Origin: Micromonospora sp. WMMD1102
GTDB taxonomy: Bacteria; Actinomycetota; Actinomycetes; Mycobacteriales; Micromonosporaceae
Direction of reading: 5' to 3'
Assembly (NCBI RefSeq): GCF_029626265.1
Contig: NZ_JARUBN010000001.1
Span: 2,418,001-2,482,000, forward strand
DNA length: 64,000 bases
The position numbers and the translations under genes were made by a program. Of this stretch, positions 8,319-16,616 are shown one piece after another. Below the pieces are notes generated by a model. It saw only the letters and a program-made list of their open reading frames with translations. It had not been told where the DNA came from and did not search any database. How positions within the stretch are numbered: position 1 is the stretch's first letter; each line of letters begins with the position of its first letter.

Positions 8319-9457
8319 CCGCGCTGGTGGTGGGGATGGGCGCGGTGGCCAGTATCGGCGGCAACACCGTCGAGTTCTTCGACTCGCTCTGCGCCGGCTA
8401 CAGCGGGCTGGCCGAACTGCGCGGCTTCGACCGCAGCCGGTACCGGGCACAGCACGCGTACGAGATCGACGACCGGCCGGGACCGGGCTGCGACGAGACC
8501 CTGCGGGCCAGCCGGTGGCTGGAGCAGGCGGTCGCCGCCGCACTCGCCGACGCCGGCCTCGACGACGACCTCGGGGACACCCCGGTGCTGGTCGGCACCA
8601 CCCTGCGGGAGCTGCGCTCGGTCGAGCTGAGCTGGCGCGACGGCGTGCCGTTCGACGTACGCGACCTGCACTTCGGCAGCGCGCTGCGCCAGCGGTTCGG
8701 GGCCAGCAACACGCACACCGTGGCGAACGCCTGCTCGGCCTCGCTCTACGCCCTCGGGCTCGGCATGGACCTGCTCGACGTCGGCGCCGCCGACACCGTG
8801 GTGGTGGCCGGGGTGGACGCGATCACCGAGAGCACCTACGGGCTGCTGGACCGCTGCTATCCGGAGGCGCCGGAACGGGTCCGGCCGTTCGACCGGGACC
8901 GCCGGGGCATGCTCCAGGGCGAGGGAGCGGTCGCCGTGGTGCTGCGCCGGGAGGCGGACGGCCCCGGCACCGGGCACCGGCACGCCCGGGTCCGCGGCGT
9001 CGCGGTGAACTGCGACGCCTACCACCCGTCCGCGCCGGACGCCAAGAGCATCGCCCTGGTCACTCGGGAGGCGCACCGCCGGGCCGGGATCGAGCCCGGC
9101 GACGTGGACCTGCTGATGCTGCACGGCACCGGCACCGCACTCAACGACGAGGCGGAGGCGCAGGCCGTCCGGGAGGTCTACTCCGGGGTCTCGCCGTCGC
9201 CGTGGATGACCGCGATCAAGTCGATGACCGGGCACACCGCCGGCGCCTCCGGGCTGCACAGCCTGGTGGTGGCGGTCGAGGCGCTGCGCTCCGGGGTGGT
9301 GCCGCCGATCCTCGGCCTGGACAACCCGATCGACGAGGTCGACGGCTTCCGGCTGGTACGCGGACACGCCGAACTGGCCGGCCTGCGCCTGGCCCAGGTG
9401 GACTCGTTCGGCTTCGGCGGACTGAACGCCGTCGCGATCGTGGAGAAGGTGACCTGA
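8315..9457 (+). CDS. beta-ketoacyl-ACP synthase (KS2, catalytically complete)
   Basis: A 380-residue ketosynthase starting at a GTG inside the previous stop (GTGA). Its triad is complete: Cys140 in NACSASLY, His270 in LHGTGTALND and His307 in GHTAGAS. It is shorter than KS1, mainly in the N-terminal half, but has the SFGFGGLNAVAIV end motif. Its stop overlaps the ATG of a KS-fold protein that lacks the catalytic residues, so KS2 plus that partner are the best candidate for a KS/chain-length-factor pair in this operon. Confidence 0.9.
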   Translation: MTALVVGMGAVASIGGNTVEFFDSLCAGYSGLAELRGFDRSRYRAQHAYEIDDRPGPGCDETLRASRWLEQAVAAALADAGLDDDLGDTPVLVGTTLRELRSVELSWRDGVPFDVRDLHFGSALRQRFGASNTHTVANACSASLYALGLGMDLLDVGAADTVVVAGVDAITESTYGLLDRCYPEAPERVRPFDRDRRGMLQGEGAVAVVLRREADGPGTGHRHARVRGVAVNCDAYHPSAPDAKSIALVTREAHRRAGIEPGDVDLLMLHGTGTALNDEAEAQAVREVYSGVSPSPWMTAIKSMTGHTAGASGLHSLVVAVEALRSGVVPPILGLDNPIDEVDGFRLVRGHAELAGLRLAQVDSFGFGGLNAVAIVEKVT

Positions 9458-10428
9458 TGGCTCCCGTCGACGTGGTGGTCAGCGGAGTGGGCCTGGCGGT
9501 CTCCGGGGTCGCCGGCCCCGACGACCTGCTCCGGCGCACCCCGGTCGCCGAGGACGGGGACGACCCGGCCCACCGGCTGACCGGCAAGGGACTGCGCTAC
9601 AAGGACCGGGCCACCCGGCTCGCGCTCTGTGCCGGGCGGGACGCGCTGGCCGACGCCGGGCTGCTCGGCGACCCCGGCCTGACCGTTCCCGGCGAGACCG
9701 TCGGCGTGGTGGTCAGCTCGAACTACGGCAACGTCGACACCGTCTGCGACACCGTGTCGACGATCGCCGCCGAGACGTACGCCGGGCTGAGCCCGATGAC
9801 CCTGCCGGCCACCGCCAGCAACGTGACCGCCTCCTGGCTGGCCATCTGGTTCCGGCTGCGCGGGGCGAACCTGACGATGTGCAGCGGGGCGACGTCCGGG
9901 CTGGACGCGGTCAACTGGGGTCGGCTGCTGGTGCTGGCCGGCCGGGTGGACCGGGTGCTGGTGGTCGGGGTCGAGCCGGCGAACGCGCCGGTGCGGCACC
10001 TGGTCAGCGGTGGTCGCAGCAACAGCGCGGCGGACCTGCGGCTCTTCGACGGGGCGGCGGCGCTGGTGCTGGAGTCCGCGGCGGCGGTGCGGGACCGGGG
10101 CGTCGAGGCGCTCGCCGCGCTCGGCCCGTACGCCCGCAAGGCGGACCAGCCGGCGGCGGTGGCGGCGATCCGGCGTACCGACCCGCGACCGGTGGACATG
10201 TGGTTCGGCGGCGGACCGGGTGGACCGGCCGGGACGACCGAGCTGACAAGTCACGACCTCACCTCCTATCACGGGCACTGCTCGGGTGCGCTCGGCGTGC
10301 TCCAGTGCGTCGCCGGCACCGCCTGGCTGAGCGGGCACGACCGGGGCGCCGTGCTGGCCAGCTCGGACGGCGCGGGCGCGGACGCGGCGGCGGCACTGCT
10401 GCTCACCGCCGGTGCGGGTGCGCGATGA
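9457..10428 (+). CDS. ketosynthase-like protein lacking the active site (chain-length-factor-like, KSx3)
   Basis: A 323-residue thiolase-fold protein, shorter than a normal ketosynthase. VVVSGVGLAVSGV and GETVGVVVSSNYGN match the N-terminal KS strands. At the nucleophile position the sequence reads CSGATSGLDAV, so the expected Cys in A-C-S-x-G-L is Thr. There is no HGTGT motif, while YHGHCSGALGV keeps the last His region. By analogy with KS-beta subunits it probably pairs with the KS encoded just upstream and affects chain length rather than catalysing condensation. The start ATG overlaps the previous stop (TGATG), and the gene end overlaps the hydrolase start. Confidence 0.75.
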   Translation: MAPVDVVVSGVGLAVSGVAGPDDLLRRTPVAEDGDDPAHRLTGKGLRYKDRATRLALCAGRDALADAGLLGDPGLTVPGETVGVVVSSNYGNVDTVCDTVSTIAAETYAGLSPMTLPATASNVTASWLAIWFRLRGANLTMCSGATSGLDAVNWGRLLVLAGRVDRVLVVGVEPANAPVRHLVSGGRSNSAADLRLFDGAAALVLESAAAVRDRGVEALAALGPYARKADQPAAVAAIRRTDPRPVDMWFGGGPGGPAGTTELTSHDLTSYHGHCSGALGVLQCVAGTAWLSGHDRGAVLASSDGAGADAAAALLLTAGAGAR

Positions 10429-11393
10429 GCACCGCCGCGCCGCCGAGGCCGAGCCACGCCGGAACGACCGGGGCTGTTGCCGGGACGACCGGAGCTGTTG
10501 CCGGGGTGACCGGTGCCGGGGCGTTGGTCCGGTGCCGGCGGCCGGGGGCCGGGACCCGTCCGGTGCGTACCCTGCTGCTGCACGGCCTGGGCAGCAGCCG
10601 GGGCATCTGGGACCGGTTCGAGTCGCGGGCGCCGGACTGGCTGGAACTGTGGGACGCCGAACTGCCCTGGGCGAGCGCCGGTGACGGCGGCTGGAGCCAC
10701 CGGTCCGACCCCACCGGCCCGCTGGCCCGGGCGCTGGCCGGCGTCGACGGCGGCGCCGACCTGGTGGTGGCGCACTCGTTCGCCGCGAACACCCTGCTGG
10801 AACTGCTCGGCCGGGCCGGTGCGGCCGAGACCGGGCCGGAGCAGATCCGGCCGGCGATGGCACCGGCGGCACCACCTCGGTCGGCGGCGGTGCCGCTGCC
10901 CCGGGCGGTGGTACTCGTCTCGCCCTTCTACCGGAGCGCCGCCGACGACTTCGACTGGGCCGCGATCGACTTCTACCTCAACCACTTCCACCGGATCCTC
11001 GAAGAGGGCATCCGGGTCAGCGCCCCGGCCGGGCTGCCCGCCGAGATCCGCGTCGCGATGGGCGAGCGGGTACGCGAGCGGATCGGCCCGTACGGCTGGA
11101 TGCGCTTCTTCGAGGCGTACCTGCGTACCCCGTTCCTGCCCGTCGCCGACCTGGCGCTGCCGCTGCTGGTGGTCGCCGGCGACGGCGACTTCGCCGCCCG
11201 GCCCGGTGACGGGCGGGCGCTCGCCGACGCGGCGCCGGACGGCCGGTACGCCCTGCTGCCCGACTGCGGCCACTTCGCGATGGCCGAGCACCCCGACCGG
11301 TTCGCCGCCCTGGTGGCGGACTTCGCCCGCCCGCTGTCGCCGCTGCACGCGGCACCGGAACCGATCCTCGACACACATCTGGAGCGCACGTGA
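10425..11393 (+). CDS. alpha/beta hydrolase
   Basis: A 322-residue alpha/beta hydrolase. It has the oxyanion-loop motif LLLHGLGSSRGIWD, a nucleophile elbow VVAHSFAANTL (A-H-S-F-A, with Ser as nucleophile), VVAGDGDF for the acid region and CGHFAMAEHPD for the catalytic His. The first 35 residues are Gly/Ala/Thr-rich with a repeated TTGAVAG. Within a type II PKS operon it could hydrolyse acyl-ACP or acyl-CoA thioesters as an editing or release enzyme. That role is inferred from position only. ATGA overlaps couple it to both neighbours. Confidence 0.8.
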   Translation: MSTAAPPRPSHAGTTGAVAGTTGAVAGVTGAGALVRCRRPGAGTRPVRTLLLHGLGSSRGIWDRFESRAPDWLELWDAELPWASAGDGGWSHRSDPTGPLARALAGVDGGADLVVAHSFAANTLLELLGRAGAAETGPEQIRPAMAPAAPPRSAAVPLPRAVVLVSPFYRSAADDFDWAAIDFYLNHFHRILEEGIRVSAPAGLPAEIRVAMGERVRERIGPYGWMRFFEAYLRTPFLPVADLALPLLVVAGDGDFAARPGDGRALADAAPDGRYALLPDCGHFAMAEHPDRFAALVADFARPLSPLHAAPEPILDTHLERT

Positions 11394-12379
11394 ACTCGAC
11401 GACCCTGGCACCCCGGCCCGTGGCCGAACCGCTCACCGACGGGGTGACCCGCGTGGACCTGCGGCCCCGCTACGAGGGATCCAACATCTGCACCTGGATC
11501 GGCTTCAAGCACGTCAACTACCTGGTGGAGGAGGTCGTCCTCGACCACCTGCGGCAGCGCGGCTTCGCCCCCGGCGGGCTCTACGAGCGGCACGGCCTCT
11601 GCGTCGACATCGTCGACATCGACACCCGGATCACGCACGCCTTCCACATCGACGACGTGGCGACGGCCGAGGTCCGGCCGCTGCCCGGGGACGCGCTCGC
11701 CTTCGCGGTGGAGATCTCGGTCCACGGGGTGCCGCCGGTCAAGGCGGTCAGCGCCAAGGTGCGGGTGGAGCTGCGCCACGACCCGCACGGGCACCCGGCC
11801 GAGCCGGCACCTGCCGAGCTGGCCCCGTACGCGGTGGCCCGGCTGGGCCAGGCGCCGGTCAAGGTGACCCGGCCGGCCGCCGCCGGTGCCGCCCCCGAGG
11901 GCGACGTGCTGGCCGCGCTCACCGCCGGCCGCAACGCGTACGCCTGGAAGTGGCGGATCCCGTACTTCTACTGCCACTTCACCGAGCGGATGCAGATGTC
12001 CGGCTACCTGCGGCAGATGGAGGAGGTCGTCGACCTCTTCCTGGCCGACCGGGGCGTCTCGATCAAGACGCTGCTGGACGAGCAGGACTGGATCCCGGTG
12101 GTGCCGCACTCCCGGATCACGCTGCTGGACGAGGCGCGGATGGAGGAGGAGCTCTACACCGTCTTCACCGTGGAGAACGTCTTCAAGCGGCTCACCTACA
12201 CCTCGCGGATGGACTGCTACGTGCTGCGCGACGGCATCCTGGTGCCGACCGCGACCGGCAAGATCACCCACGGGTACGCGGTGATCGGCAGCCGCCGGGA
12301 CTGGACCCTGGTGGACTTCGACGACCGGCTGGCCAGCGCGCTGGAAGGTGCGCCGGCCGCTTCGAGTACACGTCGATGA
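11390..12379 (+). CDS. double-hotdog-like acyl thioesterase/dehydratase protein
   Basis: A 329-residue protein starting at a GTG that overlaps the hydrolase stop. Residues about 25-125 contain SNICTWIGFKHVNYLVEE and GLCVDIVDIDTRITHAFH, similar in layout to 4HBT-type hotdog thioesterases. Residues about 185-310 contain ERMQMSGYLRQMEEVVDLFL and RLTYTSRMDCYVLRDG, which look like a second hotdog half. No single catalytic residue could be assigned with confidence. In this operon it could act as a thioesterase, a dehydratase or a structural partner of the polyketide complex. It sits between the hydrolase and KS4 with 4-bp overlaps. Confidence 0.55.
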   Translation: MNSTTLAPRPVAEPLTDGVTRVDLRPRYEGSNICTWIGFKHVNYLVEEVVLDHLRQRGFAPGGLYERHGLCVDIVDIDTRITHAFHIDDVATAEVRPLPGDALAFAVEISVHGVPPVKAVSAKVRVELRHDPHGHPAEPAPAELAPYAVARLGQAPVKVTRPAAAGAAPEGDVLAALTAGRNAYAWKWRIPYFYCHFTERMQMSGYLRQMEEVVDLFLADRGVSIKTLLDEQDWIPVVPHSRITLLDEARMEEELYTVFTVENVFKRLTYTSRMDCYVLRDGILVPTATGKITHGYAVIGSRRDWTLVDFDDRLASALEGAPAASSTRR

Positions 12380-13569
12380 CCGGCGTCGCCATCACCGGCC
12401 TCGGTGTCGTCACGTGCCACGGCAGTGGTACGCGCGCCCTCTGGGACGCGATGATGGCGGCACCGGTTACCGACCCGGGTCCGGTGCCGGACCCGTACGC
12501 GAACATGGACGTGCCGGTGGTGCAGCGCGTCGCCGACGTCGACCTGCCGGCCGAGTCCCTGGCGCTGGCCCGGACGTCCCGGATGGCGCTGGCCGCGGTC
12601 GACGAGGCCGTCGCCGACGCCGGCCTGCCGCCCGGCGGGCCGGCGTCGGCGGCCACCCGGCTCGGCCTGGCCCTCGGCACCTGCATGGGTGACGCGGGCC
12701 TGCACGAGCAGTGGCGGGCCGACGGCGGCAAGCCGGTGGCCCGGTTCACCTCGGAGATCGCCGTCGCCTCGGAGATCGCCGAGCGGCTCGGGCCGCTGAG
12801 CGTCGTCACCACGATCAGCAACGCCTGCGCGGCCGGCGGGTTCGCCCTCGGCGCCGCGGCCGACCTGGTCCGGTCCGGCGAGGCGGACGTGGCGCTGGCC
12901 GTCGGTTCGGACGCGTACAGCCGGGTGATGCTGGCCTGCTTCAACCGGATGGGCGCGGTGGACCCGGTCCGGTGCCGCCCGTTCGACAGGCACCGCCGGG
13001 GCACCTCGTTCGGCGAGGCGGCCGGCGCCCTGGTGGTCGAGTCGGTAGCGCATGCCCGGGCCCGGGGCGCGACCGTGTACGGCACGGTGGAAGGCTCCGG
13101 CTGGACCTGCGACGCCTACCACCTGACCGCGCCGGAGCCGGCCGGCACCCAGATCGTCCGGGCGATGCGGGCCGCACTGGAGCAGACCGGTGCCGACCGG
13201 GACCGGATCGGCTGCGTCCTGCCGCACGGCACCGGCACCCAGCTCAACGACGTGGTGGAGAGCCGGGCGCTGCACGAGGTGCTCGGCGCCGACGTGCCGC
13301 TCTACAGCCTCAAGGCGCTGATCGGGCACACCGGCGGTGCGGCGGCCGCGGTCGCCGCGGTCGCGGCGGCGCTGATCCTGCGGCACCGCACCGTGCCGCC
13401 GAACGTGCCGATCGCCGAGCAGGACCCGGAGTGCCGGGTCTGGCTGCCGCAGGGCCGGGCCACCCCGCTCGGTTCCGACCGGATCATGGTCAACGGGTAC
13501 GCCTTCGGCGGCAACAACGTGTCGCTGGTGCTCGCGGGGGCGGGGACACTCGCGGGGGCGGGGACATGA
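12376..13569 (+). CDS. beta-ketoacyl-ACP synthase (KS4, catalytically complete)
   Basis: A 397-residue ketosynthase with an intact triad: Cys151 in NACAAGGFAL, His284 in LPHGTGTQLND and His318 in GHTGGAAAA. MTGVAITGLGVVTCHG and NGYAFGGNNVSLVL mark both ends. The last residues repeat LAGAGT. The start overlaps the hotdog gene stop and the end overlaps the start of a second KS-like protein without catalytic residues, so a KS4/KSx5 pair is likely. The AYHLTAP insertion corresponds to AYHPVAP in KS1 and AYHPSAP in KS2, which links the three active ketosynthases. Confidence 0.92.
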   Translation: MTGVAITGLGVVTCHGSGTRALWDAMMAAPVTDPGPVPDPYANMDVPVVQRVADVDLPAESLALARTSRMALAAVDEAVADAGLPPGGPASAATRLGLALGTCMGDAGLHEQWRADGGKPVARFTSEIAVASEIAERLGPLSVVTTISNACAAGGFALGAAADLVRSGEADVALAVGSDAYSRVMLACFNRMGAVDPVRCRPFDRHRRGTSFGEAAGALVVESVAHARARGATVYGTVEGSGWTCDAYHLTAPEPAGTQIVRAMRAALEQTGADRDRIGCVLPHGTGTQLNDVVESRALHEVLGADVPLYSLKALIGHTGGAAAAVAAVAAALILRHRTVPPNVPIAEQDPECRVWLPQGRATPLGSDRIMVNGYAFGGNNVSLVLAGAGTLAGAGT

Positions 13570-14519
13570 GTCAGGTCGTGGTCACCGGGATCGGTGTCTG
13601 TGCCCCGCCGGTGGACCGGCCGGCGGCCGACGCCTGGTTCGACGTCCGTACCCGGCTCGGCCGGCGCGGCTACAAGTACCTGCCGGCCGCCTGCCAGTAC
13701 CTGCTGGTGGCCGGGCGGGACGCCCTCGACGACGCCGGGAACCGGCTCGACGGCGTCGCCGAGCAGGGCCGGGGCGTGGTGGTCGGCACCAACAACGGGG
13801 TGGCGGCGCTGCACGACGAGCAGGATCGCACCGTGATCGCCGAGCACGCCAGCGAGCTGAGCCCGGTCACCGCCCCGTACGGCGCGGTGAACGTGCTGAC
13901 CAGCCGGCTGTCGATGGAGCACGGGTTCACCGGGATCAGTCTCACGCTGATCTCGCCGCTGGTCGCCGGCCTGGAGTCGGTGCAGGTCGGGGCGCGGGCC
14001 TTCGCGGCCGGCCGGGCCACCATGCTGCTCGCCGGAGCGATGGAGCAGGCGGTGCCGGCACCCGAGGCGGCGGCCCCGGAGGAGGGCTCGGTGATCCTGG
14101 TCCTGGAGCCGCCGGAGCGGGCGCGGGCACGCGGCGTCACCGGCTACGGCCAGGTCTCGGTCCGCACCCTGCTGCTCCCGCCGCACGGGCTCGCCGCCGG
14201 TCCGACCCGGAACCGGGCCGTGGCCGTGGTCCGGGAGGCGGCGTCGAGCCTCGGCGCCGGCCAGGTCCCGGTGCACGCGCTGCTGGACGACTCGGCGGTC
14301 GGCGAACTGGTGGCCGGGGCGATGCCGGCCGGCGTCGACCTGGTGCGGGACGCCGGCCCGCCCGCCGCCGGCAGCCTCACCCCGATGCTCCGGCTGGCCG
14401 ACCGGCTGCGTGCCGGCGACGGGGACAGCCTGCTGGTCACGGCGGCCGGCACCGGAAACGTGGCGATGGTCCGGATCTGGCGGACGGCCGGATCGACTCG
14501 AAGGAGCGCGGGATGCTGA
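13566..14519 (+). CDS. ketosynthase-like protein lacking the active site (chain-length-factor-like, KSx5)
   Basis: A 317-residue KS-fold protein. QVVVTGIGVCAPP and GRGVVVGTNNGVAALHDEQ match the N-terminal ketosynthase strands. The nucleophile region reads TLISPLVAGLESV with no Cys, and the two His motifs are missing (HALLDDS where HGTGT is expected). The C-terminal half is shortened. It directly follows KS4 with a 4-bp overlap and precedes the SDR gene with a 7-bp overlap, so it is best read as the non-catalytic partner of KS4. A regulatory or scaffolding role without KS4 cannot be excluded. Confidence 0.7.
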   Translation: MSQVVVTGIGVCAPPVDRPAADAWFDVRTRLGRRGYKYLPAACQYLLVAGRDALDDAGNRLDGVAEQGRGVVVGTNNGVAALHDEQDRTVIAEHASELSPVTAPYGAVNVLTSRLSMEHGFTGISLTLISPLVAGLESVQVGARAFAAGRATMLLAGAMEQAVPAPEAAAPEEGSVILVLEPPERARARGVTGYGQVSVRTLLLPPHGLAAGPTRNRAVAVVREAASSLGAGQVPVHALLDDSAVGELVAGAMPAGVDLVRDAGPPAAGSLTPMLRLADRLRAGDGDSLLVTAAGTGNVAMVRIWRTAGSTRRSAGC

Positions 14520-15484
14520 TTCCCCTGGAAGGCACGTGGAGTCTGCTGCTGGGCGCGTCCAGCGGCATGGGGCGGGCGACCGCGCTGGCGCTGGCCCGGG
14601 AGGGCGGCAACGTCATCGGGGTGCACCTGGACATGGGCGAGCGGGCCCAGGCGGCCAGGGTTCTCGAGGCGGAACTGCGCGGGTACGGCGTACAGGCGCA
14701 CTTCTTCAACGTCAACGCGTCCAGCCGGTCGACCCGGGAGCAACTGCTGCCCACCATCGCCGAGCTGACCGGTGCGCGCGGGCTGCACGTCGTCATGCAC
14801 TCGCTGGCGTTCGGCTCGCTGCTGCCGTACCTGCCCCGGGCCGGCTGGGACCGGACGCTGGGCCAGCGGCAGATGGAGATGACGGTCGACGTGATGGCGC
14901 ACAGCCTCGTCTACTGGGTGCAGGAGCTGATGGCGGCGAAGCTGCTGCACCGGGGCGCCAAGGTGTACGCGATGACCAGCTCCGGGGCCACCTCGGTGAT
15001 GCCGAGCTACGGCGCGGTGTCGGCGGCCAAGTGTGCGCTGGAGTCGCACGTCCGGCAGCTCGCCTGTGAACTCGCCAGGTACGGCGTCGCCGTGAACGCG
15101 CTCTGCGCCGGGGTGACCGTGACCCCGGCCCTGGAGCGGATCCCCGAGCACACCCAGTTCGTCGCCCAGGCCGGCGCCACGAATCCGCACGGCCGGCTCA
15201 CCCGGCCTGAGGACGTCGCCGAGGCGGTCCTGCTGCTGTCCCGTACCGACTCGTCCTGGATCACCGGCAACACGATCGGGGTCGACGGGGCCGAGAACAT
15301 CGCCGGAATTCCGGCCTGGAGTCCCCGGCACGCCGAGGCGGTCGAGCCGGGCACGGCGTCGGAGCCGGTCTCGACGCCGGTCGCGTCGGGGTCAAGCCTG
15401 ACGCCGGCAGCGTCGGGGTCAAGCCAGACGCCGGTCGCGTCGGAACCGAACGGGACGCCGGTCGTGGCGTCGGCCGCGGGCTGA
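14513..15484 (+). CDS. short-chain dehydrogenase/reductase resembling enoyl-ACP reductases
   Basis: A 323-residue SDR with the cofactor motif LLLGASSGMGRATALAL and the catalytic pair in SYGAVSAAKCALESHVRQLACEL (Tyr and Lys four residues apart). HVVMHSLAFGSLLPYL and VNALCAGVTVTPAL resemble the VHS(I/L)AF and VNAxSAGxxxT segments of FabI/FabL-type enoyl reductases more than FabG, so enoyl reduction is the favoured reading. A SAGXXXT-like tail is followed by a non-catalytic C-terminal extension of about 50 residues built from three 27-bp repeats. It lies among the ketosynthases and overlaps KSx5. Confidence 0.65.
   Translation: MLIPLEGTWSLLLGASSGMGRATALALAREGGNVIGVHLDMGERAQAARVLEAELRGYGVQAHFFNVNASSRSTREQLLPTIAELTGARGLHVVMHSLAFGSLLPYLPRAGWDRTLGQRQMEMTVDVMAHSLVYWVQELMAAKLLHRGAKVYAMTSSGATSVMPSYGAVSAAKCALESHVRQLACELARYGVAVNALCAGVTVTPALERIPEHTQFVAQAGATNPHGRLTRPEDVAEAVLLLSRTDSSWITGNTIGVDGAENIAGIPAWSPRHAEAVEPGTASEPVSTPVASGSSLTPAASGSSQTPVASEPNGTPVVASAAG
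15374..15454 (+). repeat. 27-bp in-frame tandem repeat (3 units) in SDR tail
   Basis: Three imperfect 27-bp units start at 15374, 15401 and 15428 and encode Thr-Pro-(Val/Ala)-Ala-Ser-rich nine-residue blocks in the C-terminal tail of the SDR. The period is a multiple of three, so copy number can change without frameshift. Confidence 0.75.
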
Positions 15485-15497
15485 GGGGGAGAGACAG

Positions 15498-16613
15498 ATG
15501 ACCGTCACCACCATCGCCGCGGACGAGCTGGTGCTCTCCGGCTGGTCGGCGGCCTCGGCGTTCGGGCTCGGCGCCGACCGGTTCACCGCCGGCCTGCGCG
15601 CCGGGACCGGTGCGGTGACCGCGCTGGACCGGGACGTCTGGCCCGGACCGTACGACCGGGCGGGGCTGATCCCCGGCTTCGACGTCGCCGAGGTGCTCGG
15701 CAAGAAGGGCACCCGGTCGATGGACCGGGCCACCGGGATCGCCATCGCCACCGTCGGGATGCTGCTCGACGAGCACGGGCGGGAGCGGCTCGGCGAGCCG
15801 GAGCGGCTCGGCCTGGTGCTGGGCACCAACTCCGGCAGCGTGCAGAGCATCATGGACTTCACCCGGGAGTCGCTGACCGGGGCGAAGCCGTTCCACGTCG
15901 ACCCGGCGCGCTTCCCGAACACGGTGATGAACCGCGCCGCCGGGCAGAGCGCGATCTGGTACGGGCTGAAGGGCCCGAACACCACGATCGCGGGCGGCTC
16001 GCTCACCGGCCTGCTGGCGCTGAACTACGCCGTACGGCTGCACCGGTGCGGGCACGGCGGGCCGGTGCTGTGCGGCGCCGTCGAGGAGTACTCGGTCCAG
16101 CGCGGCTGGCTGGAGTGGCACGCCCGGTCCCGGGACGGGGTCGCCCCGGCCGACGGCGCGACGGCGCTCGGCGAGGGTTGCGCGATCTTCCTGCTCGAGT
16201 CGTACTCCGGTGCGGTCCGGCAGCAGCGCCGGCCGCTGGCGGCGGTCCGGGGCTCCCGGTTCCTCGCCTTCGCCGACCCGTCGGCGGTGCGCACCGTGCT
16301 GGCCCGCGCGGTCGCGGAGGCACTCGCCGCGGCCGACCTGAGCCCGGCCGACGTGACGGTGTTGGCCGCCTCCGACAGCGGCGACGAGTTCGGTGCGCTG
16401 GAGGAGGCGGCCCTGGTCGACGTGCTGGGGACGAACCGGCCGACCCGGGTGCACTGCCGGGCCCTGCTCGGCGACACCTCGGCCGCGTCGTCGGCGTTCC
16501 AGCTCGCCGGTGCGCTCGCCGAGCTTTCCGAGCGTCCCGACGGCGTCGCGCTGGTGACCGGGGTGGACCGGGACGGCCAGGTCGGCGCCACCCTGCTCGG
16601 CGGGGTGGGCTGA
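15498..16613 (+). CDS. ketosynthase-like protein lacking all catalytic residues (KSx6)
   Basis: A 371-residue KS-fold protein. GLVLGTNSGSVQSIMDFT and FPNTVMNRAAGQSAIWYGLKGPNTTI are typical ketosynthase core elements and the length is near normal. The nucleophile site reads AGGSLTGLLAL, with Ser or Gly where Cys is expected. The HGTGT region reads AASDSGDEF and the GHTxGA region reads LLGDTSAAS, so all three catalytic positions are lost. GGGGGAGAG-like sequence precedes ATG 15498. It is separated from KS1 by many genes, so if it pairs with KS1 they would do so in trans. A chain-length or initiation-factor role is inferred only. Confidence 0.72.
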   Translation: MTVTTIAADELVLSGWSAASAFGLGADRFTAGLRAGTGAVTALDRDVWPGPYDRAGLIPGFDVAEVLGKKGTRSMDRATGIAIATVGMLLDEHGRERLGEPERLGLVLGTNSGSVQSIMDFTRESLTGAKPFHVDPARFPNTVMNRAAGQSAIWYGLKGPNTTIAGGSLTGLLALNYAVRLHRCGHGGPVLCGAVEEYSVQRGWLEWHARSRDGVAPADGATALGEGCAIFLLESYSGAVRQQRRPLAAVRGSRFLAFADPSAVRTVLARAVAEALAAADLSPADVTVLAASDSGDEFGALEEAALVDVLGTNRPTRVHCRALLGDTSAASSAFQLAGALAELSERPDGVALVTGVDRDGQVGATLLGGVG

Positions 16614-16616
16614 GCC

